From Lysobacter dokdonensis DS-58 (lineage in GTDB: Bacteria > Pseudomonadota > Gammaproteobacteria > Xanthomonadales > Xanthomonadaceae), in NCBI RefSeq assembly GCF_000770795.1, contig NZ_JRKJ01000002.1:248001-312000 (forward strand): DNA of 64,000 nt, given 5' to 3'. The notes beneath the pieces are model-generated. The model ran no database searches. It had not been told where the DNA came from and worked only from the letters and a program-made list of their open reading frames with translations. Within the stretch, counting starts at the first letter, position 1. Each line of letters starts with the position of its first letter. Both the position numbers and the translations under genes were made by a program. Below are positions 39,496-48,352 of the stretch, piece by piece.

Positions 39496-40520
39496 GGCAC
39501 GCGGTTCCGGAGGGTCACGGTGTGTTCGAGCAGGCGCGAGACCGCCTCGCCGCCGTTGGTGGTGTCGTTGCCCAGCACCGTGAGCTGCACGCGCACGGCC
39601 AGGACGTTCTGGCTGTTCCACTGCGCGGCGGTGACGGCGGAGGCGTCGACGTAATTGGTCGCGCCCTGCAGCAGGTACTGCAGCTGCATGTTGGTCACGC
39701 CCGGCGCGATTTCCTCGCGGCTCACGGTGACGCCGGTGCCGCCGTTGTTGATCATCTGGGCGTAGAACAGCGCCGGCCCGCGGCGGCCGTTGCCGATGTA
39801 CCAGCGCCCGGCCTTGAGCTTGGCGAGGAAGGCGTTGGCCGCGAATGTATAGGCCGGGGCGGCCGCGCAGTTGACAGGCGTGACGAACCCCACGCCCGTC
39901 GCGCAGTTGCCCGGCGCGACCGTACCGGTGCCGTGGTTGACGACCGCGCTCGCGCTCGAGGCGGTCTTCAGCTGCACGATCGCGCCGTGGTCGAAGTCGC
40001 ACAGCACCGCGATGTCGCCCGAGGTGAAGCCGTGGGCGGCGGTGTTGAGCGTGATGTTCTGCGTGCCCTGCACGTGGCTGGTGACAGCGATGCCGTCGTT
40101 GACCGCGGACTTCACTTCCAGCGCGTCGGTGTTGGCGATGCGGTTGCCCGCCGCGGTGCCGAAGCCTTCGGCCGGCAGGACGAAGCCCTGGTTGCCGTCG
40201 TAGCCGCGCACCGGCGAATCGAAGTTCGTGTACCAGAGCGTCGCCGCGTTGTTGATCAGGTTCACCGTCGGCAGGCCGGCTTCGCACTCGGTGGCGGCCG
40301 ACTCGCGCATGTCGCGCGACATCAGCTCGTACGCGGTGCGCACCGATTCCTGCGTGCGGGAGAGGTTCTCGGTGGTGGCGTATACGCGCTTGTTCGCCAG
40401 GAACATGGCGATCGCCGCGCCCGTGACGATGAGCCCGAGCAGCAGCGAGACCATGAGTTCGATGAGCGTGAAGCCGAGGGTCCGGCCACGCGGCGCGGTG
40501 CGGGGAGCGCGACGGATCAT
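39492..40520 (-). CDS. pilW: Type IV pilus minor pilin PilW
   Basis: A 342-residue pseudopilin with a basic leader and LGFTLIELMVSLLLG (cleavage before Phe, Glu5). The length and the ESVRTAYELMSRDMRES segment are typical of PilW. It overlaps pilV by ATGA at its start and pilX by ATGA at its end. It is a minor pilin of the tip complex. Confidence 0.93.
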   Translation of the reverse strand: MIRRAPRTAPRGRTLGFTLIELMVSLLLGLIVTGAAIAMFLANKRVYATTENLSRTQESVRTAYELMSRDMRESAATECEAGLPTVNLINNAATLWYTNFDSPVRGYDGNQGFVLPAEGFGTAAGNRIANTDALEVKSAVNDGIAVTSHVQGTQNITLNTAAHGFTSGDIAVLCDFDHGAIVQLKTASSASAVVNHGTGTVAPGNCATGVGFVTPVNCAAAPAYTFAANAFLAKLKAGRWYIGNGRRGPALFYAQMINNGGTGVTVSREEIAPGVTNMQLQYLLQGATNYVDASAVTAAQWNSQNVLAVRVQLTVLGNDTTNGGEAVSRLLEHTVTLRNRVP

Positions 40521-41002
40521 AGGAGGGTCACCGTTGTGACCGTCACGCGGTCGGCCGTTTGCGTTTTTTCGTTGGCGTTGCCGTTGACCGAGCGCACGTC
40601 GTCCCAGCTGACCGAGATCGTGCACGTGGCCGCACCGCAGTTGATCGTCCCGCATGCGGTGGGCCCGAGGATCGTCGGGGACTGCATGGTTGTGATCCAG
40701 TGCGCCAGGTCGTTGGCCGCGAGCGACGTGCCGTTGGCGGCGAGGCAGACGTTGTTGACGTTGTAGCCGCCGATGATCGCGATGTTGCGGTTGGCGCGCA
40801 TGGCATCGAGCATCGCGTAGGTCTGCGCGATGGCCTGGCTGCGCGCGAGCGCGCCCTGGCTGTTCTTCAGCGAGGTCAGCTGCATCGCGGCGATACCGAG
40901 CAGCCCGAAGGCGAGCACGACGACCGCGACGAGCACCTCGACGAGGCCGACGCCGCGCTGGTGGCGGTGCGATGCGGGAACGCGTAGGCGAAGGTTGGAC
41001 AT
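40517..41002 (-). CDS. pilV: Type IV pilus minor pilin PilV
   Basis: A 161-residue pseudopilin with QRGVGLVEVLVAVVVLAFG (Glu5 in LVEV) and LLGIAAMQLTSLKNSQGALAR, typical of PilV. Three cysteines near NCGAATC and AAC are likely disulfide partners. It follows fimT by 8 nt and overlaps pilW by ATGA. Confidence 0.93.
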   Translation of the reverse strand: MSNLRLRVPASHRHQRGVGLVEVLVAVVVLAFGLLGIAAMQLTSLKNSQGALARSQAIAQTYAMLDAMRANRNIAIIGGYNVNNVCLAANGTSLAANDLAHWITTMQSPTILGPTACGTINCGAATCTISVSWDDVRSVNGNANEKTQTADRVTVTTVTLL

Positions 41003-41010
41003 CGGGGGCC

Positions 41011-41649
41011 TCAGGAAGTCGGGTTGCCCGGCGCGACGCACTGGAGGTTCGCGGCGGTCGACGCACGTTCGATGACGATGCGGCCGCCCGCGCCCAGGAA
41101 GAGGCGACGGATGTTTTCGGAGGGACGCTTGACCGGCATGCAGAGGTCGATGGCGGCGCGGTAGGTCTGGTTGGTCGCGTTGCGCGCGAAGCCGTCGGAG
41201 CGGAAGGTCACCGCCACCCCGCTCTGCAGGTTGCTGCTGCCGATCACCTTGACGTTGGCCGGCAGCGTCGAGCGCCGCAGCAGCAGGTCGCCCGCGCCGA
41301 AGGCCGCGTTGCGGTCGTTGTCGACGAACGCGATGAACCCGGTGGCGTTCGTGGCGTTGGCGCCCGCGCACCCGGGCGTGCCCGCCGTCGGGTTGGTGCT
41401 CAGGCACACCACCGTGCGGCGGTTGTAGCGCATGGCTTCGATGCGCGCGGTCTGCATCGAAACGAGCAGCTCGTTCGACGCCGAGGCCAGCCGCGAGTTG
41501 TTGATGGTCGACTGGAAGCTGGGAACGGCGAAGGCCGCGATGATCGCCGCGGCGACCACGGTGACCATCAGTTCCAGCAGCGTGAACCCGGCGACCGCGC
41601 GCAGCGACCCGCCCGACTTGCGCCGACGTGCAATATGGAGATCCCCCAC
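41011..41649 (-). CDS. fimT: GspH/FimT family pseudopilin
   Basis: A 212-residue pseudopilin whose leader ends VAG, followed by FTLLELMVTVV (Glu5), the GspH/FimT signature, and SELLVSMQTARIEAMRYN-like text. The only plausible start is GTG 41649, preceded by AGGGGAAGG at a good spacing. It is the first gene of the fimT-pilVWXY1-pilE-pilE operon. Confidence 0.92.
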   Translation of the reverse strand: MGDLHIARRRKSGGSLRAVAGFTLLELMVTVVAAAIIAAFAVPSFQSTINNSRLASASNELLVSMQTARIEAMRYNRRTVVCLSTNPTAGTPGCAGANATNATGFIAFVDNDRNAAFGAGDLLLRRSTLPANVKVIGSSNLQSGVAVTFRSDGFARNATNQTYRAAIDLCMPVKRPSENIRRLFLGAGGRIVIERASTAANLQCVAPGNPTS

Positions 41650-41728
41650 GGCTGCCTTCCCCTGTAGGCCAGCGAGTGGACGCTATTTAGCCTGTGGTGG
41701 ACGGCGGAATGGAAGAGATCGCGGCCCC

Positions 41729-41759
41729 ACTGATCAGTCCTGTGACGACCGTTCGTCAC
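41729..41759. promoter_or_regulatory. Two palindromes upstream of the pilus operon
   Basis: A perfect 10-bp palindrome ACTGATCAGT (41729-41738) and an inverted repeat GTGACGA / TCGTCAC with a 4-nt loop (41742-41759) fill part of the 121-nt gap between the MFS stop and the fimT start. They could be operators of the pilus operon or, for the hairpin, the end of the MFS transcript; it has no T-run. The left part resembles TGTGA...TCAC but with a 10-nt centre, unlike CRP sites. Confidence 0.35.
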
Positions 41760-41770
41760 CCAACGGCCGC

Positions 41771-43213
41771 TTAGTCAGCCGCGGGCACGCCCGACCCGTG
41801 TGAATCCGTGACGGCGTTCCGCACGCGGATCACGGACCACCCAATGAGCGCCGCGGCCGCCGCGCACGCGGCGCCGATCACGAAGGCGACGTGGTACCCG
41901 CCATTGATCGCCGCGACCGCATCCGCCCCGCCCGCCTGCAACGCCGACGTGCGCGCCGCCGCCAGGCTGGCCAGCACCGCCAGGCCCAGCGCGCCGCCCA
42001 TCATGAAGGACGTGTTGACCAGTCCCGACGCCAGGCCCGAGTCGGCCGGCGAGACATCGCTCATCGCGGCAAGGAGCACCGGATTGAACGCGAGCCCCGC
42101 GCCGATGCCCAGCAGCACCATCCCCGGCAGGACGTGCAAGGTGAAGTCGCCGTCGACCGGCGCCATCGCGAAACACGCCAGCCCCGCCGCGGCCAGCAGC
42201 AGCCCGACCGCCAGCGGCCCGCGGATGCCGAAGCGCATGACGATCTTCGCCGACAGCCCGAGCGAGAACGCCGCCATGATCAGGTTGGCCGGCAGGAACG
42301 CCAGTCCCACCTGCATCGGCCCGTAGCCGAGCACGAGCTGCATGTAGAGCGCCGAAAGGAAGAACCACGCGAACATCGCCGCGGCCCACAGCACGCCGAC
42401 GACGTTGGCAGTCGCGACGTTGCGCAACTTGAACATCGACAGCGGCATCAGCGGTTCGCGCACGCGCGATTCGATGAAGAGGAACACGCCGAGCAACACG
42501 ACCGCCACGGCCAGCAGACCGAGCGTCATCGGCGAGGTCCATCCCGCTTCGTTGCCGCCGACGATGGCGTACACGGCGAGCATCATGCCGACGGTCACCG
42601 TCACCGCACCGGCGACATCGAGCTTGCCGCCGGCCGCATGTCCGCTGCCGCCCGGCAACAGACGCAGACACAAGGCGAACACGATCGCGCCGATCGGAAT
42701 GTTGACCAGGAAGATCCAGTGCCAGTCGAGCGCACTGGTGAGCAGACCGCCGAGCAGCACGCCCACGCTGCCGCCGCCCGCGCATACGAAACCGTAGACG
42801 CCCATCGCCTTCGCGCGATCGGCCGGTGCGTGGAAGAGCATCATGATCAGCGACAACGCGACGGACGTGACCACCGCGCCGCCGAATCCCTGCACCGCGC
42901 GCGCGATGACCAGTTCGGTCTGCGACGACGACAACCCGCACCACAGCGACGCGAGCGTAAAGGCAACGATGCCCGCGAGGAACAAACGCCGGTGCCCGTA
43001 CAGATCGCCGAGCCGTCCGCCCAGCAGCAGGAAGCCGCCGAAGGTGAGCAGGTAGGCGTTGACGACCCACACCAGGGAGGCGTCGCTGAACTGCAGATCC
43101 TGTTTGATCGACGGGAGCGCGACATTCACGATCGTCGAATCGAGCACGATCATCAGCACGCCCAGGCACAACACGGCCAGGGCGTACCAGCGGCGGCGGG
43201 CATCGAGTTGCAT
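41771..43213 (-). CDS. MFS transporter, DHA2 (EmrB/QacA) family
   Basis: A 480-residue membrane protein with 14 predicted helices. DHA2 motifs include LDSTIVNVALPSIKQDL in helix 1, GRLGDLYGHRR (motif A) near residue 68, and VQGFGGAVVTS near residue 107. These exporters pump drugs or other small molecules out with protons. AGGAGG precedes the ATG. A DGPF/YCII gene lies 20 nt upstream on the same strand, so the two may be cotranscribed. Confidence 0.95.
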   Translation of the reverse strand: MQLDARRRWYALAVLCLGVLMIVLDSTIVNVALPSIKQDLQFSDASLVWVVNAYLLTFGGFLLLGGRLGDLYGHRRLFLAGIVAFTLASLWCGLSSSQTELVIARAVQGFGGAVVTSVALSLIMMLFHAPADRAKAMGVYGFVCAGGGSVGVLLGGLLTSALDWHWIFLVNIPIGAIVFALCLRLLPGGSGHAAGGKLDVAGAVTVTVGMMLAVYAIVGGNEAGWTSPMTLGLLAVAVVLLGVFLFIESRVREPLMPLSMFKLRNVATANVVGVLWAAAMFAWFFLSALYMQLVLGYGPMQVGLAFLPANLIMAAFSLGLSAKIVMRFGIRGPLAVGLLLAAAGLACFAMAPVDGDFTLHVLPGMVLLGIGAGLAFNPVLLAAMSDVSPADSGLASGLVNTSFMMGGALGLAVLASLAAARTSALQAGGADAVAAINGGYHVAFVIGAACAAAAALIGWSVIRVRNAVTDSHGSGVPAAD

Positions 43214-43233
43214 GCGTGGTCCTCCTGGGACGT

Positions 43234-43596
43234 TCAGACGAAATCTTCGGCTTCGAACATCGGGCGGACCTCGATGTCGGAGTCTTCGCCGGGCATCGGG
43301 TTGGGGCAACGCTTCACCCACTCGATCGCTTCTTCCATCGACTGCACCTGCCACAACCAGAACCCGGCGACGAGTTCCTTGGTTTCGGCGAACGGGCCGT
43401 CGGTGACGCTGCGTCGCGTGCCGGAAAAGCGGACGCGGGCGCCGTGCTTCGACGCCTTGAGGCCGTCACCCATCAACAGGATGCCGGCCTTGGCGAGTTC
43501 CTCGTTGAACGCGCCCATCTCCGCCAGCAGCTCGGGACTGGGAAGGGTACCGGCTTCGGAGCCGGGCGTGGCTTTGACGATGACCATGACGCGCAT
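43234..43596 (-). CDS. YCII/DGPF domain protein
   Basis: A 120-residue protein with the DGPF signature in TDGPFAETKELVAGF near residue 65 and the ferredoxin-like alpha/beta fold MRVMVIVKATPGSEAG. DGPF proteins are the usual partners of ECF42 sigma factors; their biochemical role is unknown. Its only close neighbour is the MFS exporter downstream; an ECF42 gene lies about 9 kb away. A GGAAT ribosome-binding-like sequence precedes the ATG. Confidence 0.92.
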   Translation of the reverse strand: MRVMVIVKATPGSEAGTLPSPELLAEMGAFNEELAKAGILLMGDGLKASKHGARVRFSGTRRSVTDGPFAETKELVAGFWLWQVQSMEEAIEWVKRCPNPMPGEDSDIEVRPMFEAEDFV

Positions 43597-43664
43597 GACG
43601 GATTCCTGTGTTGGGTGGACGACAAGGACGACGAGCGAGCATGCGGCGGATCGACACGGCGGGC

Positions 43665-43698
43665 AAAAAAAAGACGGCGGCCTTCCGGCCGCCGTCTT
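43665..43698 (-). terminator. Rho-independent terminator after the Ala-rich lipoprotein gene
   Basis: A perfect 12-bp stem AAGACGGCGGCC / GGCCGCCGTCTT (43671-43682, 43687-43698) is followed on the minus strand by a run of T. It lies 24 nt after the lipoprotein stop codon. Confidence 0.9.
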
Positions 43699-43722
43699 CG
43701 GTGTCGCTTGTCGCTTGACCGA

Positions 43723-44004
43723 TTACTGCTGCGCCGGGGCGCCAGCGGCGTCGGCGGCGGCCGTCGAAGCGGCGGCCGGAGCGGCGGCGGTCGAGGCGGC
43801 CGGGGCCGTCATCGAAGCAGCCGGCATCGCCGTGGACGGCATCGCCGGGGTCATCGCGGCAGCCGGGGCGCCCATGGTGGCGGCAGCAGCGGCGGTCGCC
43901 GAAACGGCCGGAGCGGCTTCTTCGTTCTTCTTGCAGCCAACCAGGGCCACGGCAAGCAGCGCGCCACAGGCCAGGGCGAGCTTGGTCTTGGTTTCGTTAC
44001 GCAT
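43723..44004 (-). CDS. Small alanine-rich lipoprotein
   Basis: A 93-residue protein with a lipoprotein signal (LALACGALLAVALVGC, lipobox LVGC) followed by KKNEE and then a low-complexity Ala/Pro/Met/Ser/Thr tail (APAAAMTPAMPSTAMPAAS) to the end. GAGGAGG precedes the ATG, and a strong terminator follows the stop, so it is a monocistronic, probably well expressed gene. Low-complexity tails of this type can be periplasmic spacers. The function is unknown. Confidence 0.75.
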   Translation of the reverse strand: MRNETKTKLALACGALLAVALVGCKKNEEAAPAVSATAAAAATMGAPAAAMTPAMPSTAMPAASMTAPAASTAAAPAAASTAAADAAGAPAQQ

Positions 44005-44203
44005 CTAGTCCTCCTCGTCCGGGCACGTTGCCCGAGGGTTCAATCTTGCAGGAATACGGGATCTGTCGTGATTTCAACGTCTATCCCCCGCCGTCTATGG
44101 CCGCTTCCACCATCGCGCTTCGCAAGGCGATCAGCGAGTCGGGTAAGCGGCCGGCGCGCATCCTGCCGGAATCCGCGCGCATTTGTAATCCCCCTCCCCC
44201 CCG

Positions 44204-45667
44204 TCATCGGCCCCCGGGCACGAAAATCGCATCGAACCGCATGCGTTCAGCCTGGCCGGCGGTGGGTTCGCGGCTCACGTACATCTCCTCGACGAAGCTG
44301 TCCATTCGCAGCCCCAAGGCTGAAAACGTGGGGCGAATGTCGAAATCGCCCTGGCTTTCGACCGCCTGCGCGAGGAAGGGTGCGAAGTCCGAACCGGTGG
44401 TTTCGTTCGCGATGCGCACGATGTCGCCCAGGGCGTAGGTTTTGCCCGGTTCGGAGGACTCGGCGCGCATTTTGCGCAAAAGGTCGGGCAGCCCGACCCG
44501 GTCGCCGCTGCGCTTGCGCAACTCCACGTCCAGCGCCATCGCCGCCAGGCTGCCGCCGCCGTATACGAGCTGGCGATTGGGCTGCTTGTCCTTGCCGGCC
44601 TCGCGCACCGTCATCGACAGCCCCTGCGCGTGGCGGGCGATCAGCGCGCGGCGCGGCACGTTCTCCAGGCGCTTGAACAACAGCGGCTGGTCGATCAGCC
44701 CGTTCTTCGCCAGCGTGGCGATGGTGAGGTAGTCGGTCGCGCCTTCCTTGAACCACTCCTCGTGCCAATCGGTCGGCACGATCGTCAGCCCGTTCCAGAA
44801 GTGCAGCAGTTCGTGCGCCATGACGTAGCCCCAGATCACCTCGTTGCGCGCATCGGCGTCGCCCTGGATGAACTGGCTGAAGCTGCTGGCGAACGCACCG
44901 CCGTCGCCGCTGGCGTCCTCGTTGATCACGATCAGGTAGCGCGAGGCGCGCGGCGGACCGCCGAACAACTCGAAATAACTTTGCAACTGCGTGCGCAGCA
45001 GGTGCTCGAAGCGCGGCTTCGCCGGCAGGTACCGCTTGCCGAGGACCAGCGTGAGCTGCACGCCGCCGGCCTCGAACGTGCTCGCGTCCGCGGTGCCGAA
45101 GAACAAGGCATTGCTCGTGAGTTCGCGACGGGACGCGACATCGAACGAGGTCGCGTCGACCGCCGTCCATGGCGTGTGCGCGCGCCAGCCCGCGGGCAGC
45201 GCGAACGTCACCCGGATCGGATCGGCGAACGGCACGTCCCCGTCGGCGAAGAACAACGCGGCGCCGGTGAGCATCACGCCCTCGTCGGTGCGATAGCCGA
45301 CTTCCTCCATACCGGCAGGCCACGCGTGCTTGTCGTGTTCGAGCGTGACCGTGTAATCCATGTGCAGCCGCCGTTTGCCCTGCACCGCGTAGTCGCCGCT
45401 GCCCAGGTTCTTCAGCGCCACGGGTGCACCGTTGCCATCGGTGACGCGCAGGTCGGCGACCAGGTCCGCCTGCCCGTTCGGCAAACCGTCGGCCGGCATG
45501 ATGTTGAACATCGAGAGCACGTCGCTCTCCTGCCAGATGTCCGCCACGACATGCGCGCGCCAGGCCTTGTCGTCGATGGAGACGCGATACGTGTTGGGCC
45601 GCCCGTCGCCCGCGTGGACGATGGCGACGCAACACAGGAGGCACAGGGCGAGCAGGAGTCGGCGCAT
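44204..45667 (-). CDS. Secreted M61-family peptidase
   Basis: A 487-residue protein with a signal peptide (LLLALCLLCCVAIVHA). The zinc site is HELLHFWNG near residue 282 with the third ligand in KEGATDYLT about 26 residues later, the M61 (glycyl aminopeptidase) pattern. It lacks the C-terminal PDZ domain usual in M61 proteins. It is the third exported metallopeptidase in the window. Upstream 44005-44203 holds nothing recognised apart from a C-rich tract. Confidence 0.9.
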   Translation of the reverse strand: MRRLLLALCLLCCVAIVHAGDGRPNTYRVSIDDKAWRAHVVADIWQESDVLSMFNIMPADGLPNGQADLVADLRVTDGNGAPVALKNLGSGDYAVQGKRRLHMDYTVTLEHDKHAWPAGMEEVGYRTDEGVMLTGAALFFADGDVPFADPIRVTFALPAGWRAHTPWTAVDATSFDVASRRELTSNALFFGTADASTFEAGGVQLTLVLGKRYLPAKPRFEHLLRTQLQSYFELFGGPPRASRYLIVINEDASGDGGAFASSFSQFIQGDADARNEVIWGYVMAHELLHFWNGLTIVPTDWHEEWFKEGATDYLTIATLAKNGLIDQPLLFKRLENVPRRALIARHAQGLSMTVREAGKDKQPNRQLVYGGGSLAAMALDVELRKRSGDRVGLPDLLRKMRAESSEPGKTYALGDIVRIANETTGSDFAPFLAQAVESQGDFDIRPTFSALGLRMDSFVEEMYVSREPTAGQAERMRFDAIFVPGGR

Positions 45668-45728
45668 CGGGGCGATCCGTGAGGGTTCCCCCAGCGGATA
45701 CGAGGCCGCGCAGCGCGGTTGCAGGCCC

Positions 45729-46934
45729 TCACTCGTCGCCCAGGACCGCCTCGGTGCCGACGACCTTCCGCACGGCCAGCGACTCCCAGATCGCGACGAC
45801 CAGCAGGACGGCGTTGGCGCAGACCGACAAGGCCAGCGGCGTCAGCCAATGCGCCCACGTCGGCCACGCCAGCAGGCACAGTGACGCCAGGCCGACCAGG
45901 TGCGACAGCGGCGGCGCGCGGCGATCGTTGGTGATCCATTTGAACGTCGCGTTGCCGACCAGGTACAGGACCGGCCCGCCCAGCACGATCGCCAGCCCCA
46001 GCGCGGGCGCGTGGTCCGGATGCGCGATGACCAGTTCGTCCGACACCGCGCACGCGATGATCCCCGCGACGATGATCGCGTGCACGTAGGTGTACGCCGA
46101 CCGCGCCTCGCGCCCCGGGTCGTCGGACGTCTCGATGCGTTTCACCGCGCGCTTGGCGCCGGTGTCGAAATAGATCCACCACAGCAGGATCGTCCCCAGC
46201 ACGGCGTTGGCGAACCCGATCGAGTTCGCCCAGTCCCATTCGCGCGCCGCGAAGGTCATGCCGGTCACAAGCAATGATTCGCCCAGCGCGATGATCACGA
46301 ACAACGCGCAGCGTTCGGCCAGGTGCGCGCCTTCGACATCCCAATCCTCGATGGTCGAACGGCCCAGCACCGGCACCCAGAAGAACGCCATCGGCGCGAT
46401 CGATTCGATCGCCAGAGCGACGGCCCACCAGGCGAAGCGCGCGTCGTGCGTCGCGAAGGCGCCTGCGATCCATAACGCCGACGACAGCGACAACCAGATC
46501 AGGATGCGCTGGAAGTTGCGGCGGCGATGCAGCGGTTCGCGGCGCACGGCCCACAGGAAGAACAACGTGCGCCCCAGTTGCATCGCCACGTACGACGCCG
46601 CGAACAGCGTGCCGCGCGAGTCGAACGCCTTGGGGATCGCCACGGAAATGCCGAGCCAGGCGAGCATCAGCGCGAGCAGGCCGGCGCGCACGGGGATGCG
46701 CTCGGGGTCGAGCCAGTTGGTCACCCACGAGGTGTTGATCCACACCCACCACACGCCGACCAGCAGCAGCCCGACCTGCGCGAGCCCACTGGGCGTGAGG
46801 TCGGCCACCAGCGTGTGCGAGAGCTGCGTGACCGCGAAAACGAAGACGAGGTCGAAAAACAACTCGACCATCCCCACCTTGCCACTGTCGGCGGCGTCGC
46901 GCGATCGCAACAGGGACTGCGGGCGCTGGGGCAT
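45729..46934 (-). CDS. ltrA: Low temperature requirement protein A (LtrA) family membrane protein
   Basis: A 401-residue integral membrane protein with about ten helices. The LtrA signature MVELFFDLVFVFAVTQLSHTL begins at residue 22, and HLAERCALFVIIALGESLL near residue 204 is also typical. Listeria LtrA is needed for growth at low temperature; the molecular role is unknown. No ribosome binding site is seen at the ATG at 46934; the M at residue 22 is an unlikely alternative because it would remove part of the conserved block. Divergent from the sirtuin gene. Confidence 0.9.
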   Translation of the reverse strand: MPQRPQSLLRSRDAADSGKVGMVELFFDLVFVFAVTQLSHTLVADLTPSGLAQVGLLLVGVWWVWINTSWVTNWLDPERIPVRAGLLALMLAWLGISVAIPKAFDSRGTLFAASYVAMQLGRTLFFLWAVRREPLHRRRNFQRILIWLSLSSALWIAGAFATHDARFAWWAVALAIESIAPMAFFWVPVLGRSTIEDWDVEGAHLAERCALFVIIALGESLLVTGMTFAAREWDWANSIGFANAVLGTILLWWIYFDTGAKRAVKRIETSDDPGREARSAYTYVHAIIVAGIIACAVSDELVIAHPDHAPALGLAIVLGGPVLYLVGNATFKWITNDRRAPPLSHLVGLASLCLLAWPTWAHWLTPLALSVCANAVLLVVAIWESLAVRKVVGTEAVLGDE

Positions 46935-47011
46935 GCGGACGGGCTCGCGGAAGGCGTTGCCCCGATCATGCCCGCAGGCGCGCGATACTCACGATCACGG
47001 GAACCGGAACG

Positions 47012-47860
47012 ATGTCCACCGCCCACGCCCTCGCCGACTGGTTGCACGCCCATCCGCGCGTCTTCGTGCTGACGGGCGCGGGGTGCAGCACGGCGTCCGG
47101 CATCCCCGACTATCGCGACCGCAACGGCGACTGGAAACGCAAGCCGCCGGTGACGTACCAGGCTTTCCTGCACGAACCCGCCACGCGCGCCCGCTACTGG
47201 GCGCGCAGCCACGCCGGCTGGCCGATGGTGGCGCGCGCGCGGCCGAACGCGGCGCATCGCGCGCTGGCGTCACTGGGCCACGCAGGCCGCATCGAACGCC
47301 TGGTGACGCAGAACGTCGACGGATTGCACCAGCGCGCGGGCAGCCGCGAAGTGATCGACCTGCACGGCCGCATCGATGCGGTGCGTTGCCTGGCGTGCGG
47401 TGCGCTGTCCTCTCGCGACGACGTGCAGGCGCAATTGGCCGCGCGCAATCCCGAATGGATGCACGCCGTCGATGCGGCGATCGCGCCGGACGGCGACGCC
47501 GACCTCGACGCCATCGACACCACGCGCTTCGTCCCGCCGCATTGCGATGCCTGCGCGGGCCTGCTCAAACCCGACGTCGTGTTCTTCGGCGAGAACGTGC
47601 CGCGCGAGCGCGTGTTCGAAGCGCAGGCGGCGTTGCAGGCGAGCGACGCGATGCTCGTCGTCGGTTCGTCGCTGATGGTGTACTCGGGGTTCCGCTTCGC
47701 CGTGCGCGCCCGCGACGCCGGCCTGCCGCTCGCGATCCTCACATCCGGCGCCACGCGGGCCGACGACATCGCGACGCTCAAACTCGATGCCGAGAGTGGA
47801 GAAACACTCTCCAACGCATTGAACTTGCTGGGGATTCCGGACGCCGCCAACGCCGCGTAG
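47012..47860 (+). CDS. NAD-dependent deacetylase, SIR2 family (class II-like)
   Basis: A 282-residue sirtuin. GAGCSTASGIPDYRD (residues 22-36), QNVDGLHQRAG (100-110), catalytic His118 in IDLHGRID, two zinc Cys pairs (CLAC near 126, CDAC later) and GSSLMVYSGFR are intact. It removes acyl groups from protein lysines using NAD. Class II (SIRT4-like) members include GAGCSTxSGIPDYR as here. GGAACCGGAACG precedes the ATG. It lies just before the BlaI operator on the same strand. Confidence 0.95.
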   Translation: MSTAHALADWLHAHPRVFVLTGAGCSTASGIPDYRDRNGDWKRKPPVTYQAFLHEPATRARYWARSHAGWPMVARARPNAAHRALASLGHAGRIERLVTQNVDGLHQRAGSREVIDLHGRIDAVRCLACGALSSRDDVQAQLAARNPEWMHAVDAAIAPDGDADLDAIDTTRFVPPHCDACAGLLKPDVVFFGENVPRERVFEAQAALQASDAMLVVGSSLMVYSGFRFAVRARDAGLPLAILTSGATRADDIATLKLDAESGETLSNALNLLGIPDAANAA

Positions 47861-47886
47861 TCCGGATCGGACCATGACTTCCTTCA

Positions 47887-47916
47887 TAGACAAATTGGTC
47901 TAGACAAGCCTGTCTA
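47887..47916. promoter_or_regulatory. Double BlaI-type operator, TAGAC-N6-GTCTA twice
   Basis: Two 16-bp palindromes overlap by the central TA: TAGACAAATTGGTCTA (47887-47902) and TAGACAAGCCTGTCTA (47901-47916). The second has 6-bp perfect arms (TAGACA/TGTCTA). They lie 47-76 nt before the BlaI start and are the only copies noticed in the window. BlaI/MecI-family repressors bind such dyads, usually with TACA/TGTA cores. They very likely autoregulate the blaI-M56 operon. Confidence 0.8.
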
Positions 47917-47962
47917 GGCGGCGTAACGTGCGCTCCATCGCCTCACCGCACGCAGCCCGCCG

Positions 47963-48352
47963 ATGACCGACCGCAAGCCCACCGCCGCCGAACTCGACCT
48001 GCTCAACACGCTGTGGCGCCTCGGTCCTTCGACCGTGAAGGACGCGCACCAGGCGATGCAGGCCGACAAGCCGACCGTCACCTACGCCAACGTGCTGCGC
48101 CTGATGCAGGTCATGCACGGCAAGGGCCTGCTGGTGCGCGACGAAACCCAGCGCTCGCACGTCTATGCCGCCGCACAGGCGCAGGACACGCTGCAGACGC
48201 ACCTGCTCGACGATTTCATTCGCAAGGCCTTCGCCGGCTCCGGCAAGGGGCTCGTGCTCGCGGCGTTGAACGCGCACGTCTCCGATGCCGAACGCGACGA
48301 GATCCGCCGCTTGCTTGACGCCACCCACGACGAGGGTTCCCGCGATGCATGA
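47963..48352 (+). CDS. BlaI/MecI/CopY family transcriptional repressor
   Basis: A 129-residue protein with the winged-helix start AELDLLNTLWRLGPSTVKDAHQAM, recognition helix VTYANVLRLMQVMHGKGLL, and the C-terminal dimerisation helices DTLQTHLLDDFIRKAF. In this family the repressor is cut or released by the partner peptidase when the signal is present. The gene overlaps the M56 gene by 8 nt and is preceded by a double palindrome. No beta-lactamase is nearby. No clear ribosome binding site is seen. Confidence 0.93.
   Translation: MTDRKPTAAELDLLNTLWRLGPSTVKDAHQAMQADKPTVTYANVLRLMQVMHGKGLLVRDETQRSHVYAAAQAQDTLQTHLLDDFIRKAFAGSGKGLVLAALNAHVSDAERDEIRRLLDATHDEGSRDA

Noticed and set aside
41650-41770. 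Sigma-54 promoter for the pilus operon
   Set aside because: No TGGCAC-N5-TTGC pattern was found in the gap.
41891-44008. 705-residue plus-strand ORF across MFS, DGPF and lipoprotein genes
   Set aside because: Low-complexity His/Gln/Arg-rich shadow crossing three clear genes.
47012-47860. SIR2-type phage defence gene
   Set aside because: It is a complete stand-alone class II-like sirtuin with zinc Cys pairs and no defence partner gene nearby.
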